From Nocardia goodfellowii (GTDB lineage Bacteria; Actinomycetota; Actinomycetes; Mycobacteriales; Mycobacteriaceae): a stretch of 64,000 nucleotides of DNA. Position numbers and translations under genes: made by a program. The stretch covers positions 1,178,001 to 1,242,000 of the forward strand of contig NZ_JAGGMR010000001.1 of NCBI RefSeq assembly GCF_017875645.1. Reading direction: 5' to 3'. Positions within the stretch are counted from its first letter, which is position 1. The number at the start of each line of letters is the position of its first letter. The notes below the pieces were generated by a model. It saw only the letters and a list, made by a program, of their open reading frames with translations, was not told where the DNA came from and made no database searches. Shown piece by piece: positions 29,599 to 41,399 of the stretch.

Positions 29599-30181
29599 GA
29601 CTTATCGAGTCTCTTTTCGGCGGCAAGCACCACGGCGGCGGACGCGGCGCCGAGCGCGGATCCGGCGAGCACGTCGGAGGGATAGTGCACTCCGAGGACG
29701 ACCCGGGAGAGCAGCATCGGCGGAACGAGCACCGCAGGCAAGGGTAGCCCGGTCAGCCTGCCGAGCAACACGGCAGCCGCGGTCGTGGAGGTGGCATGCG
29801 AGGACGGAAAGCTCAACTTGCTCGGCGTGCTCACGTTGACCTGCACCGACGGATCGTTCGGACGGGGACGACGGACCACGCGTTTGATCACGATGGAGGC
29901 GGCGTGCGCGCCGACCGCGCCGACCGCGACCCCGGCCCACTGCCGGCGGCGGGGCTTGTCGACCAGCCACCCGGCCGCGGCGATGCCGACCCAGCCGAGC
30001 GCGTGCTCACCGAAGTGCGACATGCCCCGCGCGGCCGAGACCACCGCCGGGTTCGCGCCGATCGTGGACTGCACGGCGTTGAGGATCGCGACCTCGGGTG
30101 GCCGGTTCGCCTGGGCGGGACGATCTTCCACGCTGAACTCGTCCGGTAGTGCGTCCGCGGAAAAACTCCGGTGCACGGCGT

Positions 30182-30185
<4 letters not shown>
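29595..30185 (-). CDS. PAP2-family phosphatase (Rv3807c-like, DPPR phosphatase candidate)
   Basis: 196-residue PAP2 membrane phosphatase with the three signature motifs: KRVVRRPRP (101-108), PSSH (127-130) and SRVVLGVHYPSD (160-171). In this neighbourhood the family is proposed to remove the 5-phosphate from DPPR, the product of UbiA. GTG 30185 overlaps the glfT2 stop by 4 bases, fixing the start, although the frame is open further upstream inside glfT2. Its end overlaps ubiA by 4 bases. Confidence 0.92.
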
Positions 30186-33441
<3,256 letters not shown>

Positions 33442-33478
33442 TCACAGCGTGGGCGGCAAATGGCGTCGGCCTGCCGGA

Positions 33479-33505
33479 GGCGCCCGCACCGGCTGTGCGG
33501 GCGCC
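33479..33505 (-). terminator. Hairpin terminator after MerR-type gene
   Basis: Perfect 11-base arms GGCGCCCGCAC (33479-33489) and complement (33495-33505), loop CGGCT, 18 bases beyond the stop of the TipA-like regulator and upstream of glf on the same strand; it separates the two units. Confidence 0.75.
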
Positions 33506-33522
33506 GTCGGCGTTCGGCTACG

Positions 33523-34296
33523 TCAGTCCTGATGGGTCTCGGCGTAGATCTTCATGGCGTCCCGGACGAATTCCGCGGTGCCCGCCCCGTGGACGTCGTA
33601 ATTGGCCCGGAAGCGGTCGTCGGAGACATACATTTCGCCGATGCAGGCGAATGTCTCCAGCGGGACCGATTTGCCGCCCCAGCCCTGGCCCATCCAGGCC
33701 CGGTGGCGGGCCGCGAGCGCCTGGACCGCGGCGCTGTCCGGGGTGTGACCGGCGGCGCGGGCGTCGGCGAAGCCGAGCGAGATGTCCTGCGCCTCCTGCT
33801 GGAACGCCTGCTTGCCGGCCTCGTCCAGCGAACGCCACCATTTGTCACTGTCGGCGTAGGCCTGTTTGCCCCACCGCTCTTCTACTTCGTCCTTGTACTG
33901 GGTGTGGTCGAACCCGTCGAAAACCTCTGCGGCCACGAGCTTCTCACCTCTTTCCGTCTTGTGCAGCGTGGTCAGTACCGAGTCGATCCGGCGCCGGATC
34001 CGATCCTGTTCTTGCCGTAGCAAACCCAGGTGCGTGCGCAGTGCGGTGGTCGTATCCTGTTCTCCGGCAAGGACTTCGGCGATGGCCGGCAGGCCGAGGC
34101 CGAGTTCCCGCAGCAGCAGGATGCGTTGCAGCCGCACGAGGGAGTCCTGGTCGTAGTAGCGGTAGCCGTTGGCGCCGGTCCGGCTGGGCGGCAACAGCCC
34201 GAGCTGGCCGTAGTGGCGCAGCGTGCGGCTGGTGGTACCGGCCGCCTTCGCCAGATCCTGGATGGACCATTCGCCGGTGCGGAATGCCGTACTCAT
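33523..34296 (-). CDS. MerR-family regulator with TipAS drug-binding domain
   Basis: 257-residue TipA-like activator. Winged-helix MerR DNA-binding domain in the first 75 residues (SIQDLAKAAGTTSRTLRHY, YYDQDSLVRLQRILLLRELG), coiled-coil dimerisation helix about 85-120, and a C-terminal TipAS domain (FDGFDHTQYKDEVEERWG, WMGQGWGGKS) that in TipAL binds thiopeptides and other ligands. ATG 34296 has AAGGAG eight bases upstream; GTG 34299 is possible. It is just downstream of the EamA exporter on the same strand and probably controls its own promoter through the palindrome at 34343. Confidence 0.92.
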   Translation of the reverse strand: MSTAFRTGEWSIQDLAKAAGTTSRTLRHYGQLGLLPPSRTGANGYRYYDQDSLVRLQRILLLRELGLGLPAIAEVLAGEQDTTTALRTHLGLLRQEQDRIRRRIDSVLTTLHKTERGEKLVAAEVFDGFDHTQYKDEVEERWGKQAYADSDKWWRSLDEAGKQAFQQEAQDISLGFADARAAGHTPDSAAVQALAARHRAWMGQGWGGKSVPLETFACIGEMYVSDDRFRANYDVHGAGTAEFVRDAMKIYAETHQD

Positions 34297-34332
34297 CACC
34301 AGTTCTCCTTCCCGTTTCTCGTCGGTGGAACC

Positions 34333-34363
34333 AGTCTGCAAGTTGACGTAACGTCAAGGTCAA
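34333..34363 (-). promoter_or_regulatory. MerR-type promoter with 15-bp palindromic operator in 19-bp spacer
   Basis: On the minus strand TTGACC (-35, complement of 34358-34363) and CAGACT (-10, complement of 34333-34338) are 19 bases apart. The spacer contains the perfect palindrome TTGACGTTACGTCAA (34343-34357). A long 19-base spacer with a centred operator is the hallmark of MerR-family activation by DNA untwisting. The -35 element overlaps the stop codon of the EamA gene. It drives the TipA-like gene 37 bases downstream. Confidence 0.75.
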
Positions 34364-35292
34364 GCCTTTACCAGTATGCCCTCCACCTGCGGCGGCGCGA
34401 CGGGTCGCAGCGTGCGCACCCGCGCGGTGGTCTGGCCGAGGACCGTGCCGCCGAGGGCGACCGCCATACCCAGCATCTGCAGTGGAGTGAGTGCCTGACC
34501 GAGGGCGATCCAGCCGATCACGGCCGCCGACACCGGCGACAGCAGCCCGAGGAAGGCGACCGAGGTGGCGGGCACCTTGGAGATGCCGCGCAGCCACAGC
34601 CAGTAGGCGCCGGCTGTTCCGATGACGCCCAGGTAGAGGTAGCCGCCGATGGCCGCACCGTCCAAGGCGGGTGGCGCGCCTTCGATGACCAGCGCGAGCG
34701 GGGCGATGAACAGTCCGCCGGCGGTGAGCTGCCAACCGGTCATACCGAGCAGGCTGACGCCCTCCGGACGCCCCCAGCGCTTGGTGAAGATGGTGCCGAG
34801 CGCCATCGACGCGGCACCCGCCAGTCCGGCGACCACGCCGACGGCGTCGAGTCGCGCCGTGCCCTGCAACACAACCAGCGATACCCCGGCGACACCCACC
34901 AGCGCCGCGAGAGCCTTACGGGTGCTGAGCTTTTCGGCCAGCACCAGGGCCGCGAATCCGAGTGCGAACATCGGCGCCACCGCACCCAGTACTCCGGCGA
35001 CACCGCCCGGCAGCCGGTAGGCAGCCAGGAACAGCAGCGGGAAGAACGCGCCGATATTGAGGAATCCGAGCACGGCCGCCCGCCCGATCCACGCGCCGTG
35101 CGGCAGCGTCCGGGTGAAGGCGAGCAGGATCAAGCCCGCGGGCAGCGCACGCATGAGCGCGGTGAACAGCGGGCGATCCGGAGGCAGGAACTCGGTGGTG
35201 ACCGCGTAGGTGGAACCCCAGACGATCGGGGTGAGGGCGGTGAGCGCGAGAGTGGCGGCGGGTGAGCCGGTTCGCACTGCGGGGGTTGTCAT
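34360..35292 (-). CDS. EamA/DMT-superfamily transporter
   Basis: 310-residue inner-membrane protein of the drug/metabolite transporter superfamily with ten hydrophobic segments in two EamA repeats (first about 15-145, second about 155-290). Substrate unknown; family members export amino acids, metabolites or drugs. ATG 35292 follows GAGGAG. It is divergent from a MarR regulator that probably controls it, and upstream of a TipA-like regulator. Confidence 0.9.
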   Translation of the reverse strand: MTTPAVRTGSPAATLALTALTPIVWGSTYAVTTEFLPPDRPLFTALMRALPAGLILLAFTRTLPHGAWIGRAAVLGFLNIGAFFPLLFLAAYRLPGGVAGVLGAVAPMFALGFAALVLAEKLSTRKALAALVGVAGVSLVVLQGTARLDAVGVVAGLAGAASMALGTIFTKRWGRPEGVSLLGMTGWQLTAGGLFIAPLALVIEGAPPALDGAAIGGYLYLGVIGTAGAYWLWLRGISKVPATSVAFLGLLSPVSAAVIGWIALGQALTPLQMLGMAVALGGTVLGQTTARVRTLRPVAPPQVEGILVKA

Positions 35293-35316
35293 GGCGTTCG
35301 CTCCTCATTGATAATC

Positions 35317-35373
35317 TCAACGTTGAAATATCTACTCGCCGTGGTGTCTCAGCGTCAAGTAGATGAACGTTAA
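35317..35373. promoter_or_regulatory. Probable MarR operators in divergent promoter
   Basis: Two related sites in the 108-base gap between the EamA and MarR genes: the perfect palindrome TCAACGTTGA (35317-35326), and the near-palindrome TGAACGTTAA (35364-35373), both with an AACGTT core and about 47 bases apart centre to centre. A MarR dimer binding both would repress the exporter and its own gene. Confidence 0.6.
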
Positions 35374-35400
35374 GATTTTCGATATCGAGAGGAGCTGTGG

Positions 35401-35901
35401 ATGAGCGACGCGATCGACCTCATCACCGCCCAGTGGGCGCGCGAACGCCCCGACGTGGACGTCACCCCCATGGCGGTGATCGGCCGGATCACCCGCCTCG
35501 CCCAACTCCTGGAGGCCGAACTCAAGAAGTTCTTCGCCGGACACGACCTGGAATTCTGGGAGTTCGACGTGCTCGCCACCCTGCGTCGCGCGGGCGCCGA
35601 AACCGGGCTCACCGCAGGCGCTTTGAACCGCTCCGCCATGCGCACCTCAGGCGCGATCACCAACCGAGTCGACCGGCTGACCGCCCGCGGCCTGGTGCAG
35701 CGCGCCGCCTGCCCCAACGACCGCCGCGCCATCCGAGTCCAGCTCACCCCCGAGGGCCGCGCCCTGGTCGACAAGGTACTGCCGCTGCACATGGCGAACG
35801 AGAAACGCCTACTGGAAACCCTCGGCGTCGACGACCGGACACAGTTGGCCGACCTCCTGCGCGACCTGGCCGAGTCGCTGGGTGACACCAGCCTGGATTG
35901 A
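35401..35901 (+). CDS. MarR-family transcriptional regulator
   Basis: 166-residue winged-helix regulator. The DNA-binding region about 48-115 includes FWEFDVLATLRRAG, TAGALNRSAMRTSGAITNRVDRL split across 71-93 and the wing AACPNDRRAIRVQLTPEGRAL, typical MarR sequence. ATG 35401 has GAGGAG eight bases upstream. It is divergent from the EamA exporter, the usual arrangement for a ligand-relieved repressor of efflux. Confidence 0.93.
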   Translation: MSDAIDLITAQWARERPDVDVTPMAVIGRITRLAQLLEAELKKFFAGHDLEFWEFDVLATLRRAGAETGLTAGALNRSAMRTSGAITNRVDRLTARGLVQRAACPNDRRAIRVQLTPEGRALVDKVLPLHMANEKRLLETLGVDDRTQLADLLRDLAESLGDTSLD

Positions 35902-36151
35902 GCGGGGTCGACCACGGCGCGGTGCGGGGTCGTGCGCCTTTGGGGAGACGAGCACTGTGGGGGCCGAATACCCATGCGGTCGGCTCTGTCGAACTTCGGC
36001 GGCGCAGGGCTCCCAGGCTGCGGCGAAAGCCGAGTACTTGGTGTGACAATTGCGTAGGCGGGGTTATTCACTCGGGGTGGATACTGTCGACCTCCACTTG
36101 TTCCGACCGCGCGAAGGTACTCGGCGGTGCTGGAGACTGCAGGTGCCGGAG

Positions 36152-37678
36152 CTACCCATTCGGGTCTACACCGCCGAGTTCCGGCTGCGCGGAAATGTGT
36201 TCCGGCGCAACCAGTTCCACCTCGCCATCGAATGCCGGAGCACCAGCCTGCGCGGGAATGCCGGGGTCGGGCGGCGATGCGGCGGCGGGTTGTGCTGGTG
36301 GCACTGCGAGTTCAGGGGTGGCCGGTTCATGGTGCGTCGAATCTGCGTATGGTGCAGGGATATTCACCGTCGGTCGCGGGGTGGGGGTGGAGGCGGTGTG
36401 GGGTGGGATAGTGGCGGCCGGTCCGGGTTGGGCGACGCCGCCGGGGGCCAACTCCATGAGCGTGGTGAAATCGACGACGCGCGCGCCGAGGGCGGGGGTG
36501 GCGACGATGATGCCGTTGGTGAACATGCGGTAGCTGCCGATGCTGCGCGGTAGACGCAGTTCCGGGCCGAGGGGCGGGCCCAGCGCGCCGGAATCGCCGC
36601 CGAGCCTGCGGAATTCGAGGTCTATCGGCGATGTGGTTTCCGCGGCTTGGACCATTGGTTCCGGCACGTGCCCGATGCCGAGTTCGGCGGGCGTCGGGCC
36701 CACTTCGAAGGTGTGGATGTCGGCTGGACCGCCGCCGTCGGGGGCGGAGGAATATTCCGAGCGCAGGATTCGGCCGTCGCGCAGCAGTACGGCGCCCGCG
36801 GTGGCGTGGACGGCCTCGGCCGCGCGCGGGTCTTCGACCACAGTGCCCGCGTAGACCTGGCAGTCGGTGGTGTCGCAGGTCTGGGCGTAGGGGTAGCGGG
36901 ATTCGGCGAGCACGTACGACCGGGCGGCGACGGCCTGCGCGCGCAACGCCTCACCCGCGCCCTTGTCGGCCCAGTTCGCCTGCATCTCGGCGGGGACCAC
37001 GCCGAGCAGATAGTCCTCCACGTTCACCCGGTTGACGGTGCGCGCCACTCCGTCCTCGGTGGCCAGACCGAGTGCGCCGCGATAGCCGGTGCCGTTGCAC
37101 AGCATCAGATGTTCGGCGGCGGGGCGCCCCGGATTCGGGTCGAGGGGGTAGACCCACGGATCACGGGTCTCGGTCTGCCACAGCACTTCTCCGTCGCATC
37201 CGACGGTCACGACGACATTCGCACCGCCGTCGGGCAGTGCGGTCAGGTGGGCGACCTCGCCGGGCGCGAGCACCTGTCCGGCAACCCGCAATCCCGCCTC
37301 GGCGTAGGTGTCGAGCGTGGAGTCGTCCTGGGCGGTGAGACGCACCGCGACGGTGGTCGGCGGGATGGTGCCGAGCGTCGCGCCCGGATAGTAGTGCTCG
37401 AGGATGCGTTCGGCGGCCCACCCCTGTACCGCGTTGTCGAAGGCGCCGTGCTGACTCATACCCCTGCCATGTCCCGGTCCGGCCAGCTGCCGATACTCGG
37501 CGGGCCAATTCACCCAGGTCAGCAGCATTCCGGCGAGGGCCGCCGCACATCCGGTGACCAGCAGCGGGCGCCACGTTCCGGTCAGTGCGGACGGCCGGAT
37601 TCTGCGTCTGCGGGGCGCTTTGCACAGGCCGCCGGGGCGGCGGATCCGATCACCAAGAGGGCGTTGTCTGCGTCGCAT
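36152..37678 (-). CDS. SpoIID/LytB-domain wall enzyme with LGFP repeat
   Basis: 508-residue exported protein. Basic N-terminus, signal anchor about 37-56, then the SpoIID motifs: GHGRGMSQHGA (69-79), NVEDYLLGVVPAEM with probable catalytic Glu231, and a CDTTDCQVYAG segment (268-278). SpoIID proteins are lytic transglycosylases acting on peptidoglycan. One LGFP-type repeat occupies about 352-402, then an Ala/Pro-rich tail. ATG 37678 has GGGAG eight bases upstream, preferred over the longer frame from 37774. It is divergent from the amidase gene. Confidence 0.85.
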   Translation of the reverse strand: MRRRQRPLGDRIRRPGGLCKAPRRRRIRPSALTGTWRPLLVTGCAAALAGMLLTWVNWPAEYRQLAGPGHGRGMSQHGAFDNAVQGWAAERILEHYYPGATLGTIPPTTVAVRLTAQDDSTLDTYAEAGLRVAGQVLAPGEVAHLTALPDGGANVVVTVGCDGEVLWQTETRDPWVYPLDPNPGRPAAEHLMLCNGTGYRGALGLATEDGVARTVNRVNVEDYLLGVVPAEMQANWADKGAGEALRAQAVAARSYVLAESRYPYAQTCDTTDCQVYAGTVVEDPRAAEAVHATAGAVLLRDGRILRSEYSSAPDGGGPADIHTFEVGPTPAELGIGHVPEPMVQAAETTSPIDLEFRRLGGDSGALGPPLGPELRLPRSIGSYRMFTNGIIVATPALGARVVDFTTLMELAPGGVAQPGPAATIPPHTASTPTPRPTVNIPAPYADSTHHEPATPELAVPPAQPAAASPPDPGIPAQAGAPAFDGEVELVAPEHISAQPELGGVDPNG

Positions 37679-37784
37679 TCGTTCACTCCCACCGGTTTCC
37701 GCCGACCGCATCGGTTCGGTAGCCGTCGGCATGTCGCTGCATCGGGGCAGAACTCGGAAGCTACATTCGAGCAATCCTCAACTT

Positions 37785-37804
37785 GACATCTAGACATGTG
37801 ACAT
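37785..37804. promoter_or_regulatory. Three GACAT direct repeats in the SpoIID/amidase divergent gap
   Basis: GACAT occurs at 37785, 37793 and 37800 (spacing 8 and 7 bases), inside a 202-base gap between the two wall-enzyme genes, the first overlapping a TTGACA hexamer. This looks like a regulator site that could govern both genes. The regulator is unknown. Confidence 0.35.
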
Positions 37805-37880
37805 TTGTTGCTTAGTGTGATCGGTGATGCATCAAGAAGCAAGCACATGTGAGCCCGGTTCGACCTGAATGGAGATGCTC

Positions 37881-40800
37881 GTGCCGTACCGCAGACCGAA
37901 ACGTTCCTACGTGCTCCCGGTGGTCACCACCCTCGCGGTTTCGGCCCCGCTCGCAGCGCTGCAGTTGGCCGATTCCACCGAGTACCGCTCCGCGAACGAC
38001 AGCGAATTCGCCGCCGTCCCCGCGCAACTGGCCGAGGTCGTGCTCAGTTCGGTCCCCGAGATCACCCTGCCGCTGCGCGAACTCACCGGATTGGAGCTGC
38101 CGGACCTGCGCCTGTCCGACTTACGCAGATTGCCGCTCCCGGCCTCGATCCCGGTCCCCGAGGGACTGCCGCTGCCGCCCGGAGTCGAGCTACCCAGACA
38201 GATCCCGCTCCCCAGATTGGGTTCCGATCAGGACCCCGGCAAATACTCGATCCCCGGACAGAGCCCCGCGGCGCCGACAGCGCCCGCCACCAACGGCCAA
38301 CCGGCCCCAGCTCAGCACCCCAACTCGACCGGTTCGACGCCCGGCCCATCGGCCGCGGTTCCCGGTCAGACTCCCCCCGCGAGTGGCCAGATTCCTGGCA
38401 ACACCGCCACGGTTCCCGGCACACCCTCCGCGCCGAACGGCGCAGTTGCCGCTCCGGCCGACACACTGGCCGCACCAGCCAGCACACCTCCCGCGTCCAA
38501 CGGCACACTTGCCGCTCCGGCTGGCACACTGACCGCACCGAACGGCACACCCGCGGTTCCGGCCAATACACTGCCCGCGCCGAACAGCGCAGTTGCCGCT
38601 CCGGCCGACACACTGACCGCACCGAACAGCACACCTGCGGTTCCGGCCAGCACACGCCCCGCGCCGAACGGCACACTCGCCGCACCGGCCGCACCGAACG
38701 GCACACCCGCGGTTCCGGCCCACACACGCCCCGCGCCGAACGGCGCATTTGCCGCACCAACCGGCACACTTTCCGTACCGAGCCCCGGCCTCGAGAACCA
38801 GGCGCCGATGGCTTTCGACCAAAGTTCCGTCGAGGCATTGCTAGGCATGATTTCCAGTGCGTCGAATCCGGCCGATACCGGCAGGCCCGGCGACTCGGTG
38901 CCGACTGCGCAGGCGCCCGCGCTTCCCGCAGTGGCTCCACACACCGCTCGGTTCGTCGCCGATCCAGTGGACAACTCGCTCCCGGGGCCGCCGCATATCA
39001 CCGCCGTTCCGGCCGGACCGCCGCACGACGCAAAGGATTTCGTCGGCAACCCGACCGCACCGGCACCAGCCAGCGCCGCACCGATTCCCGGAACCTTGCC
39101 CGGCACAACGGTTCTCGCGGGTGACCCGATACCGGCGAAGCCGAACGGTCCGATCTTCGGGCCTGAAACCAGCCCGGACACACCGGCTCTTACTCCCGGC
39201 GCCATCCCAGCGGAGGTACTCGAGCAGGTCGGCGCACAGGTGAAGGAACTGTCCCGGGACAAACCGTTCAGCATGGTGGCCCTCACCGCCAAGGATCTCG
39301 CCGGCACCAAGGCGATGGTCCGGGCCAAGCAGCCCGACGGCAGTTGGGGTCCCTGGTACGAAACCGAACCCGTCGACACCCACCGCAACGACCGCGGCGC
39401 GCCGAGTCGGACCAGGGGTACCGAGCCGATCTACGTCGGCTCCACCAAGGCCGTGCAGATCCTGGTGACTCGCAAAGAAGCGGTTCAGCGCGCACCCGAG
39501 CAGCCCGCTCCGATCGCCACTCCGAAACCGGAGGGCGAGCTCCAATTCCCCAGCGACGAAGAAGTTTTCGGCCGGGACGTCCTGTCCCCGTTGACCGCGG
39601 TGCTGATCGATCCGGGTCGCGGTGCGATCGACAACGCCCGCACGGCGGTCGCCGCGGAACTACCCGGCGGCGGTCCGAACGTCATCAGCCGAGCGGGCTG
39701 GGGCGCGGACGAATCGATCCGCTGCGAAGACCCCACCTATGACGACTTCCTCGGCGGCGTCACCGTGCACCACACCGCGGGCCGCAACGACTACGACAAG
39801 TCCGAGTCCGCCGGCATCGTCCGCGCCATCTACGCCTATCACGCGAAAACGTTGGGCTGGTGCGATATCGGCTACAACGCCCTGGTCGACAAGTACGGCC
39901 AGATCTTCGAAGGCCGCGCCGGCGGTTTGGACAAGCCGGTGCAGGGCGCGCACGCGGGCGGGTTCAACGAGAACACCTCCGGTGTGGCACTGATGGGCAA
40001 CCACGTCTCGGAGCCGCCGACCGACGCCGCGATCGACGCCATCGGCCGGTTCGTCGGCTGGCGCGCCAAGCTCGCGGGACTCGACCCCCAGGCATCCACG
40101 GTGATGGAATCCGAGGGCACCGAGTTCACGCCGATCCCGCAAGGCCAAACCATCGATCTGCCCATCGTTTTCGCGCATCGCGATGTCGGCAACACCACCT
40201 GCCCCGGCGACGCCGCCTACGCGATGATGGACCGCATTCGCGAGATCGCGGCCGACGCGCCCGCCCCGGCGCCGCGCGCCTCCCAGCCCCAGCAGCGAAA
40301 AGCGAACACCGCGCCCACCACCATGGGCACTCCGAAACCCGCCGACCCGCAGACCGCCGAGAGCACCGAGAAACTGGCCGCGCTGACCCAACGACTGCTC
40401 GGCATGCTCAACGACAACGTCATCGCCAAGCACTGGGCGGCCAAGGGCGGCGCGAGCGGCCCGCTCGGCGCCCCGCGTTCGGAGCCGATGCCCGCCGCGC
40501 GAGGCGGACAGTACGCCAAGTTCGTCAACGGCTACGTCTACAGCCCGCCGAACGGCCAGGTCTTCGAAGTGGCGGGCAGCATCCTCGACCGCTTCCTCGC
40601 GCTCGGCGGCGACACCGGCCTGCTCGGCCTCCCCGTCAGCAACGTCTACCCGGTGCTCAACGGCCTGCGCTCGGATTTCCAGCACGGCTCCCTCATCGTC
40701 AACGAGTTGAACGGGATCATCACCACGGTCTGGAAGGAAATCAACACCGACCCATACGGCCCGCCCACCGAGGGCTCCGCCCCCGCAAACGTGGCGGCTC

Positions 40801-41003
40801 CGGCCGACTCCCCCACAGCGTCCCCGGCGCCCGCTTCGGTCGATACTCCCAACCCGGCGCGAGCCCCAGCTGCGGTTCCATCACCCGCCCAGGCCGACGC
40901 CCCCGCGGCCCAAGCACCGCCAGCGATCGATGCCCCCGCTCCAGTCCCAGCACCCGCAGCGATCCAGGCACCCGCCGCGGTCGATGACGCCGCTCCGAAC
41001 TGA
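37881..41003 (+). CDS. N-acetylmuramoyl-L-alanine amidase (amidase_2/PGRP) with LGFP repeats
   Basis: 1040-residue secreted protein, positional counterpart of Rv3811. Signal peptide about 1-30; repeat-rich Ala/Pro/Thr/Asn linker about 130-305; a second domain about 440-545 (KELSRDKPFSMVALTAKDL); amidase_2 domain about 605-795 with zinc ligands His630 or His631 (TVHHTAG), His766 (AHRDVG) and Cys774 (TCPGD); LGFP repeats about 850-950; Ala/Pro tail. It cleaves the amide between muramic acid and the stem peptide. GTG 37881 has GGAG six bases upstream; ATG 37869 and 37875 lack a ribosome site. Confidence 0.9.
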   Translation: MPYRRPKRSYVLPVVTTLAVSAPLAALQLADSTEYRSANDSEFAAVPAQLAEVVLSSVPEITLPLRELTGLELPDLRLSDLRRLPLPASIPVPEGLPLPPGVELPRQIPLPRLGSDQDPGKYSIPGQSPAAPTAPATNGQPAPAQHPNSTGSTPGPSAAVPGQTPPASGQIPGNTATVPGTPSAPNGAVAAPADTLAAPASTPPASNGTLAAPAGTLTAPNGTPAVPANTLPAPNSAVAAPADTLTAPNSTPAVPASTRPAPNGTLAAPAAPNGTPAVPAHTRPAPNGAFAAPTGTLSVPSPGLENQAPMAFDQSSVEALLGMISSASNPADTGRPGDSVPTAQAPALPAVAPHTARFVADPVDNSLPGPPHITAVPAGPPHDAKDFVGNPTAPAPASAAPIPGTLPGTTVLAGDPIPAKPNGPIFGPETSPDTPALTPGAIPAEVLEQVGAQVKELSRDKPFSMVALTAKDLAGTKAMVRAKQPDGSWGPWYETEPVDTHRNDRGAPSRTRGTEPIYVGSTKAVQILVTRKEAVQRAPEQPAPIATPKPEGELQFPSDEEVFGRDVLSPLTAVLIDPGRGAIDNARTAVAAELPGGGPNVISRAGWGADESIRCEDPTYDDFLGGVTVHHTAGRNDYDKSESAGIVRAIYAYHAKTLGWCDIGYNALVDKYGQIFEGRAGGLDKPVQGAHAGGFNENTSGVALMGNHVSEPPTDAAIDAIGRFVGWRAKLAGLDPQASTVMESEGTEFTPIPQGQTIDLPIVFAHRDVGNTTCPGDAAYAMMDRIREIAADAPAPAPRASQPQQRKANTAPTTMGTPKPADPQTAESTEKLAALTQRLLGMLNDNVIAKHWAAKGGASGPLGAPRSEPMPAARGGQYAKFVNGYVYSPPNGQVFEVAGSILDRFLALGGDTGLLGLPVSNVYPVLNGLRSDFQHGSLIVNELNGIITTVWKEINTDPYGPPTEGSAPANVAAPADSPTASPAPASVDTPNPARAPAAVPSPAQADAPAAQAPPAIDAPAPVPAPAAIQAPAAVDDAAPN
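38420..38790 (+). repeat. Imperfect tandem repeats in amidase linker
   Basis: Recurring blocks such as APNGTPAVPA, APNGTLAAPA and APNSAVAAPADTL, with nearly identical nucleotide copies (ACCGAACGGCACACC-like units). They encode a flexible extracellular linker and are prone to slippage, so length differences between strains are likely. Confidence 0.88.
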
Positions 41004-41399
41004 TTCCCTGCAGCGGGCGGGGCTTCGCTCAGCCGTCGCCGCTCCGTGTCCAAGCTCCGCCGCAGCGGGGACTTCGCTGAAGCCGAAGCACGCTCTCCTG
41101 CTTACAAATCCGCACCGGTCGAAGCCACAATCCCGTGAATGTGCCCCTCCGCCTGCGGCCTGATTCGCCCGCCTCGGCCTGAGCAGGTCGCCCGGTCCGA
41201 GCACCCGGTCCAGCCGAGGCCACACACAGGCGGAAATCACTCCTGCATTCGTCGCGTGGTTCCACGACTACGACGTCGCGGACTGCCGGGATCGAACGTG
41301 CCCGCTCCATCAATGTCTGCGGTTCGCGAAATCTTCCGTGCCGAGCACAGGGAACCGGAGCCGCCTACGCCCGTAGTCCGCATCGCCCGTTCGCTGTGC
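41004..41399. other. Gene-free stretch between amidase and HAD phosphatase genes
   Basis: About 396 bases between convergent genes. Frames here are short or continue as shadows of the HAD gene. GC-rich direct and inverted fragments occur early (GCGGGGCTTCGCT-like and AGCGGGGACTTCGCT), possibly weak terminators. The string GATCGAAC near 41290 recalls a tRNA T-arm, but no tRNA folds. I see no supportable gene. Confidence 0.6.

Noticed and set aside
38420..38790. Possible CRISPR-like direct repeats
   Set aside because: The units are imperfect, stay in frame with a secreted protein and have no unique spacers; no cas genes are nearby.
41261..41360. tRNA-like T-arm string (minus-strand GTTCGATCCCGG) in the gene-free stretch
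   Set aside because: No acceptor, D or anticodon stem can be paired around it, so it is probably chance or a decayed fragment.
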